64,000 nucleotides of DNA from an uncultured Eubacteriales bacterium. Lineage in GTDB: Bacteria > Bacillota > Clostridia > Oscillospirales > CAG-272. Location: the NCBI GenBank assembly GCA_934503195.1, contig CAKSVM010000006.1, forward strand, positions 1-64,000, written 5' to 3'. The notes under the pieces are model-generated. The model ran no database searches. It was not told the origin of the DNA and saw only the letters and a list, made by a program, of their open reading frames with translations. The position numbers and the translations under genes were made by a program. Shown here piece by piece: positions 7,864 through 16,001 of the stretch. How positions within the stretch are numbered: position 1 is the first letter of the stretch; every line of letters begins with the position of its first letter.

Positions 7864-9066
7864 ATGAAATATACCGCCGACGAAATCTTCGACTTCATCG
7901 AGCAGGAAGACGTGAAGTTCATAAGACTCGCCTTCTGCGACCCCAAGGGAAGACAGAAAAACGTATCAATAATGCCCTCGGAATTAAAACGCGCTTTCGA
8001 GGACGGAATTTCCTTCGACGCCTCGGCGATTCACGGTTTCGCGGGCGAGGAGCGGAGCGATCTCATGCTCTTCCCCGTCCCCTCGACGCTGAACGTCCTT
8101 TCGTGGCGTCCGTCGCACGGCAAGGTCGTGCGGATGTTCTGCGACATCCGCTATCCTGACGGAAGCCCCTTTGAGTGCGACAGCAGATATATCCTGAAAA
8201 ACGCTATCGACGCGGCCAAGAAAAAGGGAATCTCGGTCAGCTTCGGCTCGGAATTCGAGTTCTACCTCTTCAAGACCGACGAGGACGGATACCCGAACAT
8301 GATCCCCTTCGACCGCGGCGGATACATGGACGTCGCGCCCGAGGACAAGGGAGAGAATATCCGGCGCGAGATCTGCTTAACTCTCATCGATATGGGAATC
8401 CGCCCCGAGTCCTCTCACCATGAGGAGGGACCCGGACAGAACGAGATCGACTTCAGATTCAGCGACGCGATGACCGCCGCCGACAACGCCGTCAACTTCG
8501 TGACCGTTGTCAAGGCCGCCGCGATGCACAACGGACTCTACGCCGATTTTTCGCCGAAGCCGCTTGAGGGCGAGAGTGGAAACGGTATGCACGTCAACAT
8601 TTCGCTGAAATCGACCGACGGCATTGACCACACGCCCGAATTCATGGCCGGAATCATGGCGCACATCCGCGAGATGACGGCCTTCTTCAACAACCGTCCC
8701 GAATCTTATCTCAGACTCGGCGAGATGAAGGCTCCGAAATATGTCACGTGGTCGCCCGAAAACCGCTCGCAGCTCATAAGAATCCCCGCCGCGAAGGGCG
8801 AATATCAGCGCGTCGAGCTTCGCTCGCCCGACCCCTGCGCAAACCCCTACATTGCCTACGCGATGCTGATTTACGCCGGACTTGACGGAATTGAGAAGAA
8901 GCTGAAATGTCCCGATCCGGTCAACCTCAATCTCTACACGGCCGACAGCTCGGTGACCGACAAGCTCGAAAAGCTACCGTCGTCGCTCGACGAGGCGATG
9001 GAACTCGCGGGAACCAGTGAGTTCATAAAGTCGATCCTCCCCGAAAAACTCATAAAGTCGCTCTGA
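7864..9066 (+). CDS. glnA: Glutamine synthetase, type I, short C-terminus
   Basis: A 400-residue GSI enzyme that makes glutamine from glutamate, ammonia and ATP. An N-terminal beta-grasp domain (1-95) precedes the catalytic barrel, which holds the active-site signatures GSEFEFYLF, EGPGQNEIDFR, SGNGMHVNIS and ENRSQLIRIP, and the ELRSPDPCANPYIAYA segment. The usual C-terminal tail of about 40 residues after the LPSSLDEA helix is missing: the protein ends at ILPEKLIKSL, whereas most GSI proteins continue to 440-470 residues. The TAAGGAGAT ribosome site supports the start. An ANTAR regulator follows 14 bp downstream in the same transcript, an arrangement common in clostridia, where it is expected to take part in nitrogen control. 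Confidence 0.95.
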   Translation: MKYTADEIFDFIEQEDVKFIRLAFCDPKGRQKNVSIMPSELKRAFEDGISFDASAIHGFAGEERSDLMLFPVPSTLNVLSWRPSHGKVVRMFCDIRYPDGSPFECDSRYILKNAIDAAKKKGISVSFGSEFEFYLFKTDEDGYPNMIPFDRGGYMDVAPEDKGENIRREICLTLIDMGIRPESSHHEEGPGQNEIDFRFSDAMTAADNAVNFVTVVKAAAMHNGLYADFSPKPLEGESGNGMHVNISLKSTDGIDHTPEFMAGIMAHIREMTAFFNNRPESYLRLGEMKAPKYVTWSPENRSQLIRIPAAKGEYQRVELRSPDPCANPYIAYAMLIYAGLDGIEKKLKCPDPVNLNLYTADSSVTDKLEKLPSSLDEAMELAGTSEFIKSILPEKLIKSL

Positions 9067-9080
9067 AACGGTAAGAATCT

Positions 9081-9665
9081 ATGACGCCAACAAGACAAAA
9101 GCACCGTGTCCTGATCGTCAGCGCGACCGATAAATTTTTCGATTTTGTGAAAGAAACTCTCCCGAACGACGAGTTTGAGCTTGAAGAGCCGCTGCATTCG
9201 GCCGGAGAGGCGAAGAGATTCTTAATATCGGCGCAGTCGGATATCCTGATAATCAACGCGCCGCTCCCCGATGATTTCGGCATCGAGCTTTCGACCGAGC
9301 TTGCCGACAGCACAATGGGAATCATGCTCTGCGTCAAGGGCGATATCTATGACCAGACGGCCTATAAAGTCGAGGACAGCGGAGTCCTGACGCTCGGAAA
9401 GCCGCTGTCGCGCCAGAGCTTCTACGCCGCGGTCAAGCTTCTCGCCGCGCTCAGTTCAAGACTCTCGCGCATGGAGATGAAGAACCGTTCGCTCCGTGAA
9501 AAGATGGAGGATATCCGTATGGTCAACCGCGCGAAGTGGCTTCTCATCGAGAATCTCAACATGACCGAGAAGGACGCGCATCATTATATCGAAAAGCAGG
9601 CGATGGACACGAGATTCACCAGACGCGAGGTCGCCGAGAATATCGTCCGCACATACGATAAATAG
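9081..9665 (+). CDS. ANTAR-domain antitermination regulator with degenerate receiver
   Basis: A 194-residue two-domain protein. Residues 1-120 have the receiver fold, but the position of the phospho-acceptor Asp reads Asn (LIINAPLP), so aspartyl phosphorylation is unlikely. A short coiled coil (125-140) leads to a C-terminal ANTAR domain (about 138-192) with NRAKWLLIENLNMTEKDAHH and the terminal RREVAENI helix. ANTAR proteins bind paired RNA hairpins and prevent transcription termination. It is cotranscribed with glnA, which points to control by nitrogen status, perhaps by sensing glutamine synthetase directly (inference). I could not find its RNA target in the window with confidence. Confidence 0.9.
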   Translation: MTPTRQKHRVLIVSATDKFFDFVKETLPNDEFELEEPLHSAGEAKRFLISAQSDILIINAPLPDDFGIELSTELADSTMGIMLCVKGDIYDQTAYKVEDSGVLTLGKPLSRQSFYAAVKLLAALSSRLSRMEMKNRSLREKMEDIRMVNRAKWLLIENLNMTEKDAHHYIEKQAMDTRFTRREVAENIVRTYDK

Positions 9666-9705
9666 GACAATGACGTCCCGGAACGAAAGGGGAATCCTCC
9701 TCTCT

Positions 9706-9726
9706 CGCGCCGGGGCGCGCTTTTTT
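9706..9726 (+). terminator. Intrinsic terminator of the glnA-ANTAR operon
   Basis: CGCGC (9706-9710), loop CGGG, GCGCG (9715-9719), then a run of six T. Confidence 0.8.
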
Positions 9727-9751
9727 GGCGGAAAATTTTTGAAGAAAAATC

Positions 9752-9772
9752 ACGTCCCCAAAAATCGGGACG
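9752..9772 (+). promoter_or_regulatory. Hairpin in the purF leader
   Basis: CGTCCC (about 9754) pairs with GGGACG (ending about 9772) across an 8-nt A-rich loop. It lies 20 nt before the purF start. No clear -35/-10 pair was found between the upstream terminator and purF, so the purF promoter is unplaced. The hairpin may be a leader structure. Confidence 0.4.
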
Positions 9773-9793
9773 CTTTGAAAGGCAGGAAAATTT

Positions 9794-11215
9794 ATGTTCG
9801 GTAATATCCATGAGGAATGCGGAGTCTTCGGAATCTACTCCGCGAAGGATCAGAATGTCGCGGCAACCGTTTACTACGGACTCTATTCGCTCCAGCACCG
9901 CGGTCAGGAAAGCTGCGGAATCGTCGTCGACCGCGACGGAGTCTTCACGTCGCACAAGGATATCGGCCTTGTGAACGAGGTGTTCGATCACGAAACACTC
10001 GCGAAGCTCGGCGAGGGCAACATCGCCGTCGGCCACGTCCGCTACGGAACGACCGGAGGAGGCAGCCGCGCGAACTGTCAGCCGATCGAGGTTCATCACA
10101 TCAAGGGCAACATGGCGGTCGCGCACAACGGAAATCTCACAAACGCCGCCGAGCTTCGCGCCGAGCTTGAACTCAAAGGCTCAATATTCCACACGACGAG
10201 CGACACCGAGATCATCGCCTACACCGTCACGCGCGAGAGACTGACCCATCCGTCGATCGAGGAGGCGATCAGCGCGGCTATGGACGAGCTTGAAGGCTCG
10301 TATTCGCTCATCATCATGTCGCCGATGAAGCTGATCGCGCTTCGCGACAAGCGCGGAATGCGCCCCTTGTGCTACGGAATACGTCCGGACGGAAGCTATA
10401 TAGTCGCGTCCGAGAGCTGCGCGCTTTCGGCGGTCGGGGCTATCTTTGTCCGCGATATCGAGCCGGGCGAGATCGTCGTCTTCGGAACCGAGGGCGTGAA
10501 GTCGATCAAGGATCACTGCAAGAAAGCTACGCCCGCGCTCTGCCTTTTCGAGTACATCTATTTCGCGCGCTCGGACTCGGTGATCGACGGCGTTTCGGTT
10601 CAGGAAGCGCACTTAAAAGCCGGAGAATATCTCGCCGCCGAGCATCCGGTTGACGCGGACATCGTGATCGGCGTCCCCGACTCGGGAATCGACGCCGCGC
10701 TGGGATACTCAAGAGCGTCGGGAATTCCCTATGGAATCGGATTCGTCAAGAACAAATACATCGGCCGCACCTTCATCTCGCCCGGGCAGTCCGAGCGCGA
10801 GGACAAGGTCCGCATCAAATTGAGTCCGATTGAAAGCGCGATAAAGGGAAAAAGAGTCGTCCTTGTCGATGACTCGATCGTCAGAGGAACGACCTCGGGA
10901 CACATCGTGAAGCTCGTACGTGAGGCGGGAGCGACCGAAGTCCACGTCCGGATCTCTTCCCCACCCTTCGTAAGCCCGTGCTACTACGGCACCGATATCG
11001 ACTCCTGCGACAATCTGATCGCCTGCCACCACACGAACGAGGAGATCGCGCGGATAATCGGCGCAGACTCGCTCGGTTATCTGAGCCTTGACCACGCCTG
11101 CCATTTAGCCGGAAACGCACCGCACTGCGCCGCCTGCTTCGGCGGAGGTTATCCGACGAAAATTCCCGAGGAAGGCGCGAAGAACCGCTTCGAGAACCCC
11201 ATAAAGAAGAAATAA
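9794..11215 (+). CDS. purF: Amidophosphoribosyltransferase (glutamine PRPP amidotransferase)
   Basis: A 473-residue enzyme catalysing the first committed step of purine synthesis: PRPP plus glutamine to phosphoribosylamine. The N-terminal glutaminase domain has its nucleophile at C9 (HEECGVFGIY) after an eight-residue propeptide expected to be cleaved. The C-terminal phosphoribosyltransferase domain has the PRPP loop VVLVDDSIVRGTTSG. Cys residues in ALCLFEYIYF, SPCYYGTD and HCAACFGGG match the four ligands of the [4Fe-4S] cluster in the Bacillus subtilis type, so this is the oxygen-sensitive form. It stands alone: no other pur genes are in the window. Confidence 0.97.
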   Translation: MFGNIHEECGVFGIYSAKDQNVAATVYYGLYSLQHRGQESCGIVVDRDGVFTSHKDIGLVNEVFDHETLAKLGEGNIAVGHVRYGTTGGGSRANCQPIEVHHIKGNMAVAHNGNLTNAAELRAELELKGSIFHTTSDTEIIAYTVTRERLTHPSIEEAISAAMDELEGSYSLIIMSPMKLIALRDKRGMRPLCYGIRPDGSYIVASESCALSAVGAIFVRDIEPGEIVVFGTEGVKSIKDHCKKATPALCLFEYIYFARSDSVIDGVSVQEAHLKAGEYLAAEHPVDADIVIGVPDSGIDAALGYSRASGIPYGIGFVKNKYIGRTFISPGQSEREDKVRIKLSPIESAIKGKRVVLVDDSIVRGTTSGHIVKLVREAGATEVHVRISSPPFVSPCYYGTDIDSCDNLIACHHTNEEIARIIGADSLGYLSLDHACHLAGNAPHCAACFGGGYPTKIPEEGAKNRFENPIKKK

Positions 11216-11220
11216 CAAAT

Positions 11221-11248
11221 CACCGTCAGCGAAAAAACGCTGACGGTG
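11221..11248. terminator. Terminator between convergent purF and GNAT genes
   Basis: An 11-bp perfect stem (11221-11231 with 11238-11248) closed by a loop of six A. The T tracts on both sides are interrupted. Confidence 0.8.
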
Positions 11249-11252
11249 TCGT

Positions 11253-11774
11253 TTATTTGTTCATTTTCTTCCATTCGCCGCGGCTTATCGAATATACCTC
11301 GCAAAGCTCGCCATCATTGTCGGTGAACCCGGACTCAAACTTCATGCCGATCGACTTTGCCGTCGCTGACGACGCGATGTTGTCCTTCTTCATGTAAGAG
11401 CAGATCACGCCGAACGGAGTGCTTTCGAAGCTGTAATCGAGTACGCCGCGCGCCGCCTCGGACGCGTAGCCGCGTCGCTGATGAACCCGCGCGATGTGAT
11501 AGCCGATCTCCGGGCGGATGAATCCGTTCACGTTCTGCATCGTAAGTCCGCAGTCGCCGATCATCTCTCCGGTCGATTTCAGCGTCACCGCCCAAAGTCC
11601 GAAGCCGAAGACACGATAACGTTCGATGTTGCGGTCGATCCAGAATCTGACCCGCTTTTCGTCAAAGGTGTGCGGATAGTGCCGCATTATGTCCGAGTCG
11701 CCAAGAACCTTATAGAGAGCGTCGAAGTCGTCGTGCGTCATCTCGCGCAGGATAAGGCGTTCAGTCGTTATCAT
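11253..11774 (-). CDS. GNAT acetyltransferase, RimJ/RimL-like
   Basis: A 173-residue GNAT protein of the ribosomal-protein-acetyltransferase-like group. TERLILREMTHDDFDALYKVL is the usual first strand and helix. The acetyl-CoA loop appears as HIARVHQRRGYASEAARG (Q/RxxGxxA motif), followed by GVICSYMKKDNIASSATAKSIG in the fourth motif. It transfers acetyl from acetyl-CoA to an amine that cannot be named from the sequence. The gene has its own promoter (11815-11843) with a palindrome over the expected transcription start. Confidence 0.88.
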   Translation of the reverse strand: MITTERLILREMTHDDFDALYKVLGDSDIMRHYPHTFDEKRVRFWIDRNIERYRVFGFGLWAVTLKSTGEMIGDCGLTMQNVNGFIRPEIGYHIARVHQRRGYASEAARGVLDYSFESTPFGVICSYMKKDNIASSATAKSIGMKFESGFTDNDGELCEVYSISRGEWKKMNK

Positions 11775-11802
11775 ATTTTCCGCCTTTCATATCATTTAAT
11801 AT

Positions 11803-11816
11803 ATATCATATGATAT
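11803..11816 (-). promoter_or_regulatory. Palindrome at the GNAT gene transcription start
   Basis: ATATCATATGATAT is a perfect 14-bp palindrome overlapping the end of the -10 box and the +1 region of the GNAT promoter. Part of it, CATATGATATA, recurs near 11894, upstream of the XRE gene promoter. This is consistent with one regulator acting on both divergent genes, possibly the XRE protein itself. Confidence 0.5.
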
Positions 11817-11843
11817 TATACATTGTCCGAAGCGTTTTGTCAA
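11815..11843 (-). promoter_or_regulatory. Sigma-A promoter of the GNAT gene
   Basis: TTGACA (11838-11843) and TATAAT (11815-11820) on the minus strand, 17-bp spacer. Confidence 0.87.
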
Positions 11844-11914
11844 GTGATTCCAAAAAATGTTACAAATCAAAACCCACGGTTGTTTTTTCAAGCATATGAT
11901 ATACCAAGCGGTGC

Positions 11915-11943
11915 TTGACTTTCCCACCTCGCTGTGGTAAAAT
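11915..11943 (+). promoter_or_regulatory. Sigma-A promoter of the XRE regulator gene
   Basis: TTGACT (11915-11920) and TAAAAT (11938-11943), 17-bp spacer. Its position rules out ATG 11953 as the start, since that would leave almost no leader. Confidence 0.8.
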
Positions 11944-11988
11944 ATAGACAGGATGATCGATCGTCACTTTTTTCTAAGGAGCAATAAA

Positions 11989-13083
11989 ATGAACATCACA
12001 ATGAATTCCACCCTCCGCGCGCTCAGGCGCGAGAAAAACGTCACTCAGGAGGAGCTCGCAAATCACCTCGGCATCACCGCGCAGTCGGTCGGAAAATGGG
12101 AGCGCGGCGAGGGATTTCCCGACATAACCCTTCTCCCCGCGCTCGCGCTCTACTTCGGCGTCACGACCGACGAGCTTTTGGGCATCGACAAGGCGCGGAT
12201 TGATGAGCGGATAAAATCGCTCGAAGCCGAAAGTCTCCGGCTCCGGAATCTCGGCGACGTCCCGGCGAATCTCGCGCTCTGGGAGGACGCTTACAAGGAG
12301 TTCCCGAACAACTGCCGCGTCATGGCAGGCCTCATGGACGCGCTCGGTCAGGATCCGCACTATCCGCACCCGAAGGAGATCTGCGAACGCCGCATCGAAC
12401 TCGGCGAGCGCGTTTTAGCGGAGTCGACCGACTCAAAGCTCCGCGAACACGCCGCTTCGTCGCTCTGCTATGTCTACAATGAGCTTCACGAAACAAAAAA
12501 CGCGCTGAAATACGCCGATATGTGCGGCTCGGTCTACTGCACACGGCAGAGTCTGTCCGCATTTGTCACCGACGGCGAGGAGGGCGTGAAATTGACGCAG
12601 AAATATCTGCTCGCGCTGATTCAGAGCGCGGCGTTCGCCGCCTCCGACATGACGCTGAAATCCTGCTCGACCGACGACGAACGGCTCGCCGCGCTTGAGT
12701 TCGCGGTCTCGCTTTTCAGGCTGCTCTTCTCTGACGGGCGGTCCGGCTTCTGTGCGAATGATCTGTCGGTATTCCACGAATGGATCGCCTTCGTGCACGC
12801 GAAGCGAGAGGATAAAGAAAAGACGCTCGCGGCTCTCGCCGAAAGCGTCAGATACGCGGTCGAGGCGTCGGAAATCACCGTCGGCTACGCTTACACCGCG
12901 CCTATGGTCAACCGCCTCGTCTTCGATCAGAGGTCAGGCTCGAAGAACTACAAGGGCAATGCCTGCGACTTACTGCTCGATGATTTCACCACAAAATCCT
13001 TTGATTTCATCCGAGACGACGAGCGGTTCAGTGAGCTTGAATTAAAACTGAGATCTCACGCCGAAAATCAGAAGACGAGCTGA
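11989..13083 (+). CDS. XRE-family helix-turn-helix regulator with C-terminal helical domain
   Basis: A 364-residue protein starting at ATG 11989, preceded by CTAAGGAG. Residues 5-60 form a Cro/CI-type helix-turn-helix ([20 protein letters not shown], then [17 protein letters not shown]), ending in the common [12 protein letters not shown]. The remaining 300 residues are mostly helical with TPR-like character ([15 protein letters not shown]), as in clostridial XRE regulators that may bind a peptide or partner protein. Its tail overlaps the convergent azlD gene by 16 bp. Targets are unknown; the palindrome shared with the GNAT promoter is a candidate. Confidence 0.85.
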   Translation: MNITMNSTLRALRREKNVTQEELANHLGITAQSVGKWERGEGFPDITLLPALALYFGVTTDELLGIDKARIDERIKSLEAESLRLRNLGDVPANLALWEDAYKEFPNNCRVMAGLMDALGQDPHYPHPKEICERRIELGERVLAESTDSKLREHAASSLCYVYNELHETKNALKYADMCGSVYCTRQSLSAFVTDGEEGVKLTQKYLLALIQSAAFAASDMTLKSCSTDDERLAALEFAVSLFRLLFSDGRSGFCANDLSVFHEWIAFVHAKREDKEKTLAALAESVRYAVEASEITVGYAYTAPMVNRLVFDQRSGSKNYKGNACDLLLDDFTTKSFDFIRDDERFSELELKLRSHAENQKTS

Positions 13084-13394
13084 ACCAGCAGCATATATAC
13101 GATAGTTCCGCCCGCGATTGAGAGCAGCATCTGCCGTCTCCAAGCGTGGAGTCCGACGACGACGGCGATCGCGATAAGCTCGGGAATTCCGTGGCTTCCG
13201 GTGAAGATACTGACATTTTTGAGGCAGTAGATTATCAGCATCCCGAAAACGGCGGGCGGAAGAACTTTGCCGAGATATTTCACATATTTCGGCGTCAGCT
13301 TTCCGGCCGGGAAGATTATAAACGGCAGGAAACGCGTGACCATCGTGCCGAGCACGACCATCGCGATCGTGATTATCTGTTCGGTGAACGTCAT
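13068..13394 (-). CDS. azlD: AzlD-type small subunit of branched-chain amino acid exporter
   Basis: A 108-residue membrane protein with three or four hydrophobic helices ([19 protein letters not shown], then [12 protein letters not shown], then [14 protein letters not shown]). Size and pattern fit the AzlD subunit, which works with AzlC in exporting branched-chain amino acids or analogues. Its start overlaps the azlC stop by 4 bases (ATGA), indicating coupled translation. Confidence 0.88.
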   Translation of the reverse strand: MTFTEQIITIAMVVLGTMVTRFLPFIIFPAGKLTPKYVKYLGKVLPPAVFGMLIIYCLKNVSIFTGSHGIPELIAIAVVVGLHAWRRQMLLSIAGGTIVYMLLVQLVF

Positions 13395-14095
13395 GCCGCC
13401 TCACCGCCCTTCTCCAGCTTGAGTCTCGCCGCGCTCAGGATAACGAGAATTCCGATCATCGACGGGATTATGAAGCTGTCCGCGCCGAAGATGATAAGGC
13501 AGAGAAGCGAAATTCCGAGTCCGAGGAAGGACGGGATGTGATTTTTCTCCTTTAAGAACTGCTCCATGAAGATGACGACGAACATCGCCGTCATGACGAA
13601 ATCGAGTCCCTCGGTGTTGAATTTGATCAGCGAGCCGAAGATTCCGCCGAGCGTCGCGCCCGAGACCCAGTAGAGCTGATTCAAGAGCGTAACGAAGAAC
13701 ATGAACCAGCCCTTGTCGACGTCCTCGGGAATGTCGGCGGTGTAATTTATCGAAAAGGTCTCGTCGCACATTCCGAAGATCAGATAGAGCTTTTTGAGTC
13801 CGGTGCCGCGGAACTTGTCGAGCATCGGGATGCCGTAGAATAAATGCCGCGCGTTCACCATGAGCGTCAGCATGAACGCGCCAATCGGATCGAAGTTTCC
13901 GAGAAGAAGCGTCACCGTCACAAATTCCATCGAGCCCGCGAAAATCGTCATGCTCATGAGACAGGGATAGAGGAATCCGAAGCCCTCGGCGTTCATATAG
14001 ATGCCGTAGGTCAGAGCGATGAACCAGAACCCCGCGAAAATCGGGATCGTGTGCGGAAACGCCGCTTTTAACGCTTTGAGGTATTTGCTTTCCAT
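13391..14095 (-). CDS. azlC: AzlC-type branched-chain amino acid permease
   Basis: A 234-residue integral membrane protein with about six hydrophobic segments. It contains the family landmarks [15 protein letters not shown] near the N-terminus, [15 protein letters not shown], and [12 protein letters not shown], the most conserved part of AzlC. With AzlD it should form an exporter in the cytoplasmic membrane. It lies just downstream of the BMC operon terminator. No promoter of its own was recognised, so it may rely on read-through. Confidence 0.9.
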   Translation of the reverse strand: MESKYLKALKAAFPHTIPIFAGFWFIALTYGIYMNAEGFGFLYPCLMSMTIFAGSMEFVTVTLLLGNFDPIGAFMLTLMVNARHLFYGIPMLDKFRGTGLKKLYLIFGMCDETFSINYTADIPEDVDKGWFMFFVTLLNQLYWVSGATLGGIFGSLIKFNTEGLDFVMTAMFVVIFMEQFLKEKNHIPSFLGLGISLLCLIIFGADSFIIPSMIGILVILSAARLKLEKGGEAA

Positions 14096-14111
14096 TTTCT
14101 TTTTCTTTCTT

Positions 14112-14149
14112 AATAAAAATACGCGGTGGGAATTTCTCCCACTGCGTAT
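14112..14149 (-). terminator. Intrinsic terminator ending the microcompartment operon
   Basis: A 13-bp stem (14119-14131 with 14137-14149) with one G-T pair and a 5-nt loop, followed on the minus strand by a T-rich tract. It lies 28 bp after the last BMC operon gene. Confidence 0.88.
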
Positions 14150-14177
14150 GTGTCGTTTTATGTCAGATTTGTTACAC

Positions 14178-15323
14178 TCAGAGAAGCTTCGAGAGTATCT
14201 CCTCGACTCCCTCGGGCGTCATCTTACGCGGATTTGTCGCCGTGCAGGCGTCCTTGAGAGCCGCCTCAATGATCGCGGGCTTCTGCGCCTCGTAAGCCTC
14301 GCGCGAAACTCCGGCGTCAGCGAGGGTGAGCGGGGTTCCGGTCATCCTGAGCATATAGGTCAGATGATCGCAGAGCGCGATTACGAGCGAGTTCGTGTCG
14401 AGCGGATTTTTTCCGCCCGAAAGACCGATCATCTTCGCGATATTCGCGAGTCTCAGCGAGGCTCTTGTCTCACACTTCGCGCCGAAGTTCGCCGAAAGAT
14501 CGGCGTTGTAGCGCATGACGTGAGGCAGAAGCATCGCGTTCGCGCGTCCGTGCGGAATGTGGAACTTCGCGCCGAGCTGATGCGCGATTCCGTGATTCAC
14601 TCCGAGCGAAACGGCGTTGAAGGCCATTCCGGCAAGGCAGGACGCGGTGTGCATCTTGTCGCGCGCCTCGATATCGGCTCCGTTCGCGTAGGCTCTCGGA
14701 AGATACTCGAAAGCGAGTTTCAGTGCCTTCTCGGCGAGCGCGTCCGAATAATCGTTCGCCGCCGTAGAGATGTAAGCCTCCATCGCATGGGTGATGACGT
14801 CAAATCCGGTGTCGGCCGTGATTCTCGGCGGCGCGGAGACGACAAGCTCGGGATCGAGAATCGCAATATCGGGAAGAAGCTCGTCGTCAACGAGCGGATA
14901 CTTGATTCCCTTCGCCTTGTCGGTGATGACCGCGAAGCTTGTGACCTCAGATCCGGTTCCGCTGGTCGTCGGGATCGCGATGAGCTTTATCTGATCCTTG
15001 AAGCCCGAACGCTTCGCCATCAGAATCGTCGCCTTCGCCGCGTCGATCGACGAGCCGCCGCCGAGCGCGACGACACAGTCGGCCTTCGCGTCAATAAGGA
15101 AAGCGAGTCCCGCGGCGATAAGCTCGATCGGGGGATCGGGCTTGATCTCGCCGAAGATCTTCACCGAGTCAGCCGAGCCGAGCTTTGATTTTATATTCTC
15201 AGCCGCGCCCGAGCTTACCATGAAGGCGTCGGTGAAGATGACGACATTTCCCTTTTGCTCCGAGAGGACGTTCAACGCGCCCTCTCCGAAGCAGACATTT
15301 GTTTTGACCTTGAAGTTCTGCAT
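14178..15323 (-). CDS. Iron-containing alcohol dehydrogenase, PduQ/EutG-like
   Basis: A 381-residue group III alcohol dehydrogenase. The N-terminal nucleotide-binding half carries ALGGGSSIDAAKA and IPTTSGTGSEVTSFAVITD. The C-terminal helical half supplies iron ligands: an Asp near 195, and His residues in THAMEAY, GVNHGIAHQLG and IPHGRANAM. In propanediol and ethanolamine microcompartments this enzyme reduces the lumen aldehyde and recycles NADH. Here 1-propanol from propionaldehyde is the likely product (inference). Unlike the Zn enzyme in this operon, it has no N-terminal encapsulation-type extension. It is the last gene of the operon, 3 bp after the PduT-like gene. Confidence 0.92.
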   Translation of the reverse strand: MQNFKVKTNVCFGEGALNVLSEQKGNVVIFTDAFMVSSGAAENIKSKLGSADSVKIFGEIKPDPPIELIAAGLAFLIDAKADCVVALGGGSSIDAAKATILMAKRSGFKDQIKLIAIPTTSGTGSEVTSFAVITDKAKGIKYPLVDDELLPDIAILDPELVVSAPPRITADTGFDVITHAMEAYISTAANDYSDALAEKALKLAFEYLPRAYANGADIEARDKMHTASCLAGMAFNAVSLGVNHGIAHQLGAKFHIPHGRANAMLLPHVMRYNADLSANFGAKCETRASLRLANIAKMIGLSGGKNPLDTNSLVIALCDHLTYMLRMTGTPLTLADAGVSREAYEAQKPAIIEAALKDACTATNPRKMTPEGVEEILSKLL

Positions 15324-15326
15324 AAC

Positions 15327-15875
15327 TTACAGAATAGAATCCCAGAGACGTTTGTCGGGATTCGGGATGACCGAGCTGTCGAGGAGCATTCCGTCCTCGG
15401 AAGCCACGGTCTCGGCGCGCTCGATTGCCGCGGTGACAGCCGCTACGTCTCCGGTGAGGAGGACATACGACTTGCCGCACATTCCGCGCGCGAGTCTCAG
15501 CTCGATGAGCGAGACGAGCGAGGTCTTAGCCGCCGCGTCAGCCGCCGTGATAGCCGCCGCCGCGTTGAAGGTCTCGATGACTCCGAGAGCCTTTACGTCG
15601 CCGAACTCGGCCGCGCCGTAGATCGCGGGAAAGATCGAGTCGTGCGGATTTCCAAGCACGAACGATCCGATTATTTTCTGTGAGTGAGCGGTCTTTGCCG
15701 CGTCGACCGAAGCCTTTACCGCGCTGAGATCGCCTGTGATGAGGACAAGATACTTTCCGGGGCAGACAGGCTGGCTTTCGAGAATCTCGACCTCTGCGGT
15801 CTTGAGCATAAGATCCGCGCACTGAATTCCGGTCGAGATCGTCTGACACTCGACCATTCCGATTGCTTTACTCAT
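15327..15875 (-). CDS. pduT: BMC-T trimeric shell protein, PduT-like
   Basis: A 182-residue protein with two BMC domains in tandem (about 3-90 and 96-182, starting AIGMVECQTI and ALGVIETFNA). Cys38 (SQPVCPGK) sits where PduT of enteric bacteria has the Cys whose three copies hold a [4Fe-4S] cluster in the trimer pore. It should therefore pass electrons through the shell, matching the PduS-like reductase encoded next to it. The start has almost no ribosome site of its own (ATATTGATAAAATG). It lies behind a structured intergenic element (15889-15983), which suggests translational control. Confidence 0.92.
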   Translation of the reverse strand: MSKAIGMVECQTISTGIQCADLMLKTAEVEILESQPVCPGKYLVLITGDLSAVKASVDAAKTAHSQKIIGSFVLGNPHDSIFPAIYGAAEFGDVKALGVIETFNAAAAITAADAAAKTSLVSLIELRLARGMCGKSYVLLTGDVAAVTAAIERAETVASEDGMLLDSSVIPNPDKRLWDSIL

Positions 15876-15888
15876 TTTATCAATATTT

Positions 15889-15983
15889 AGCTTTCGCCGC
15901 TGCGAAAGCTTCCTTTCGCTTGGTTAGTTTTCGGCGGTTCTCCGCAGGAGAATGACGGTCATCGGCCGTCAGGACGAAAACTA
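15889..15983 (-). promoter_or_regulatory. Structured intergenic RNA between pduS- and pduT-like genes
   Basis: The 126-bp gap contains an unusual set of exact complementarities. An outer 9-bp stem (15925-15933 with 15975-15983) encloses two hairpins: 15938-15943 with 15947-15952 (loop 3 nt) and 15953-15958 with 15966-15971 (loop 7 nt), making a three-way junction. Nearer the pduT start, 15902-15908 can pair either with 15891-15897 as part of a 9-bp stem (15889-15897 with 15902-15910), or with 15913-15919 (7-bp stem). The second pairing hides the only AAAGGA ribosome-site-like sequence in the gap. There is no T tract, so it is not a terminator. Confidence 0.6.
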
Positions 15984-16001
15984 TTATTCCTCTTCGCAGA
16001 T

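Noticed and set aside
14019..15188. Plus-strand frame of 389 codons over the Fe alcohol dehydrogenase gene
   Set aside because: Antisense shadow of a clearly conserved enzyme; the product is Arg/His-rich without recognisable motifs.
15925..15983. Intrinsic terminator between the pduS- and pduT-like genes
   Set aside because: The stems are strong but no T tract follows on the transcribed strand, and operon genes continue with short gaps.
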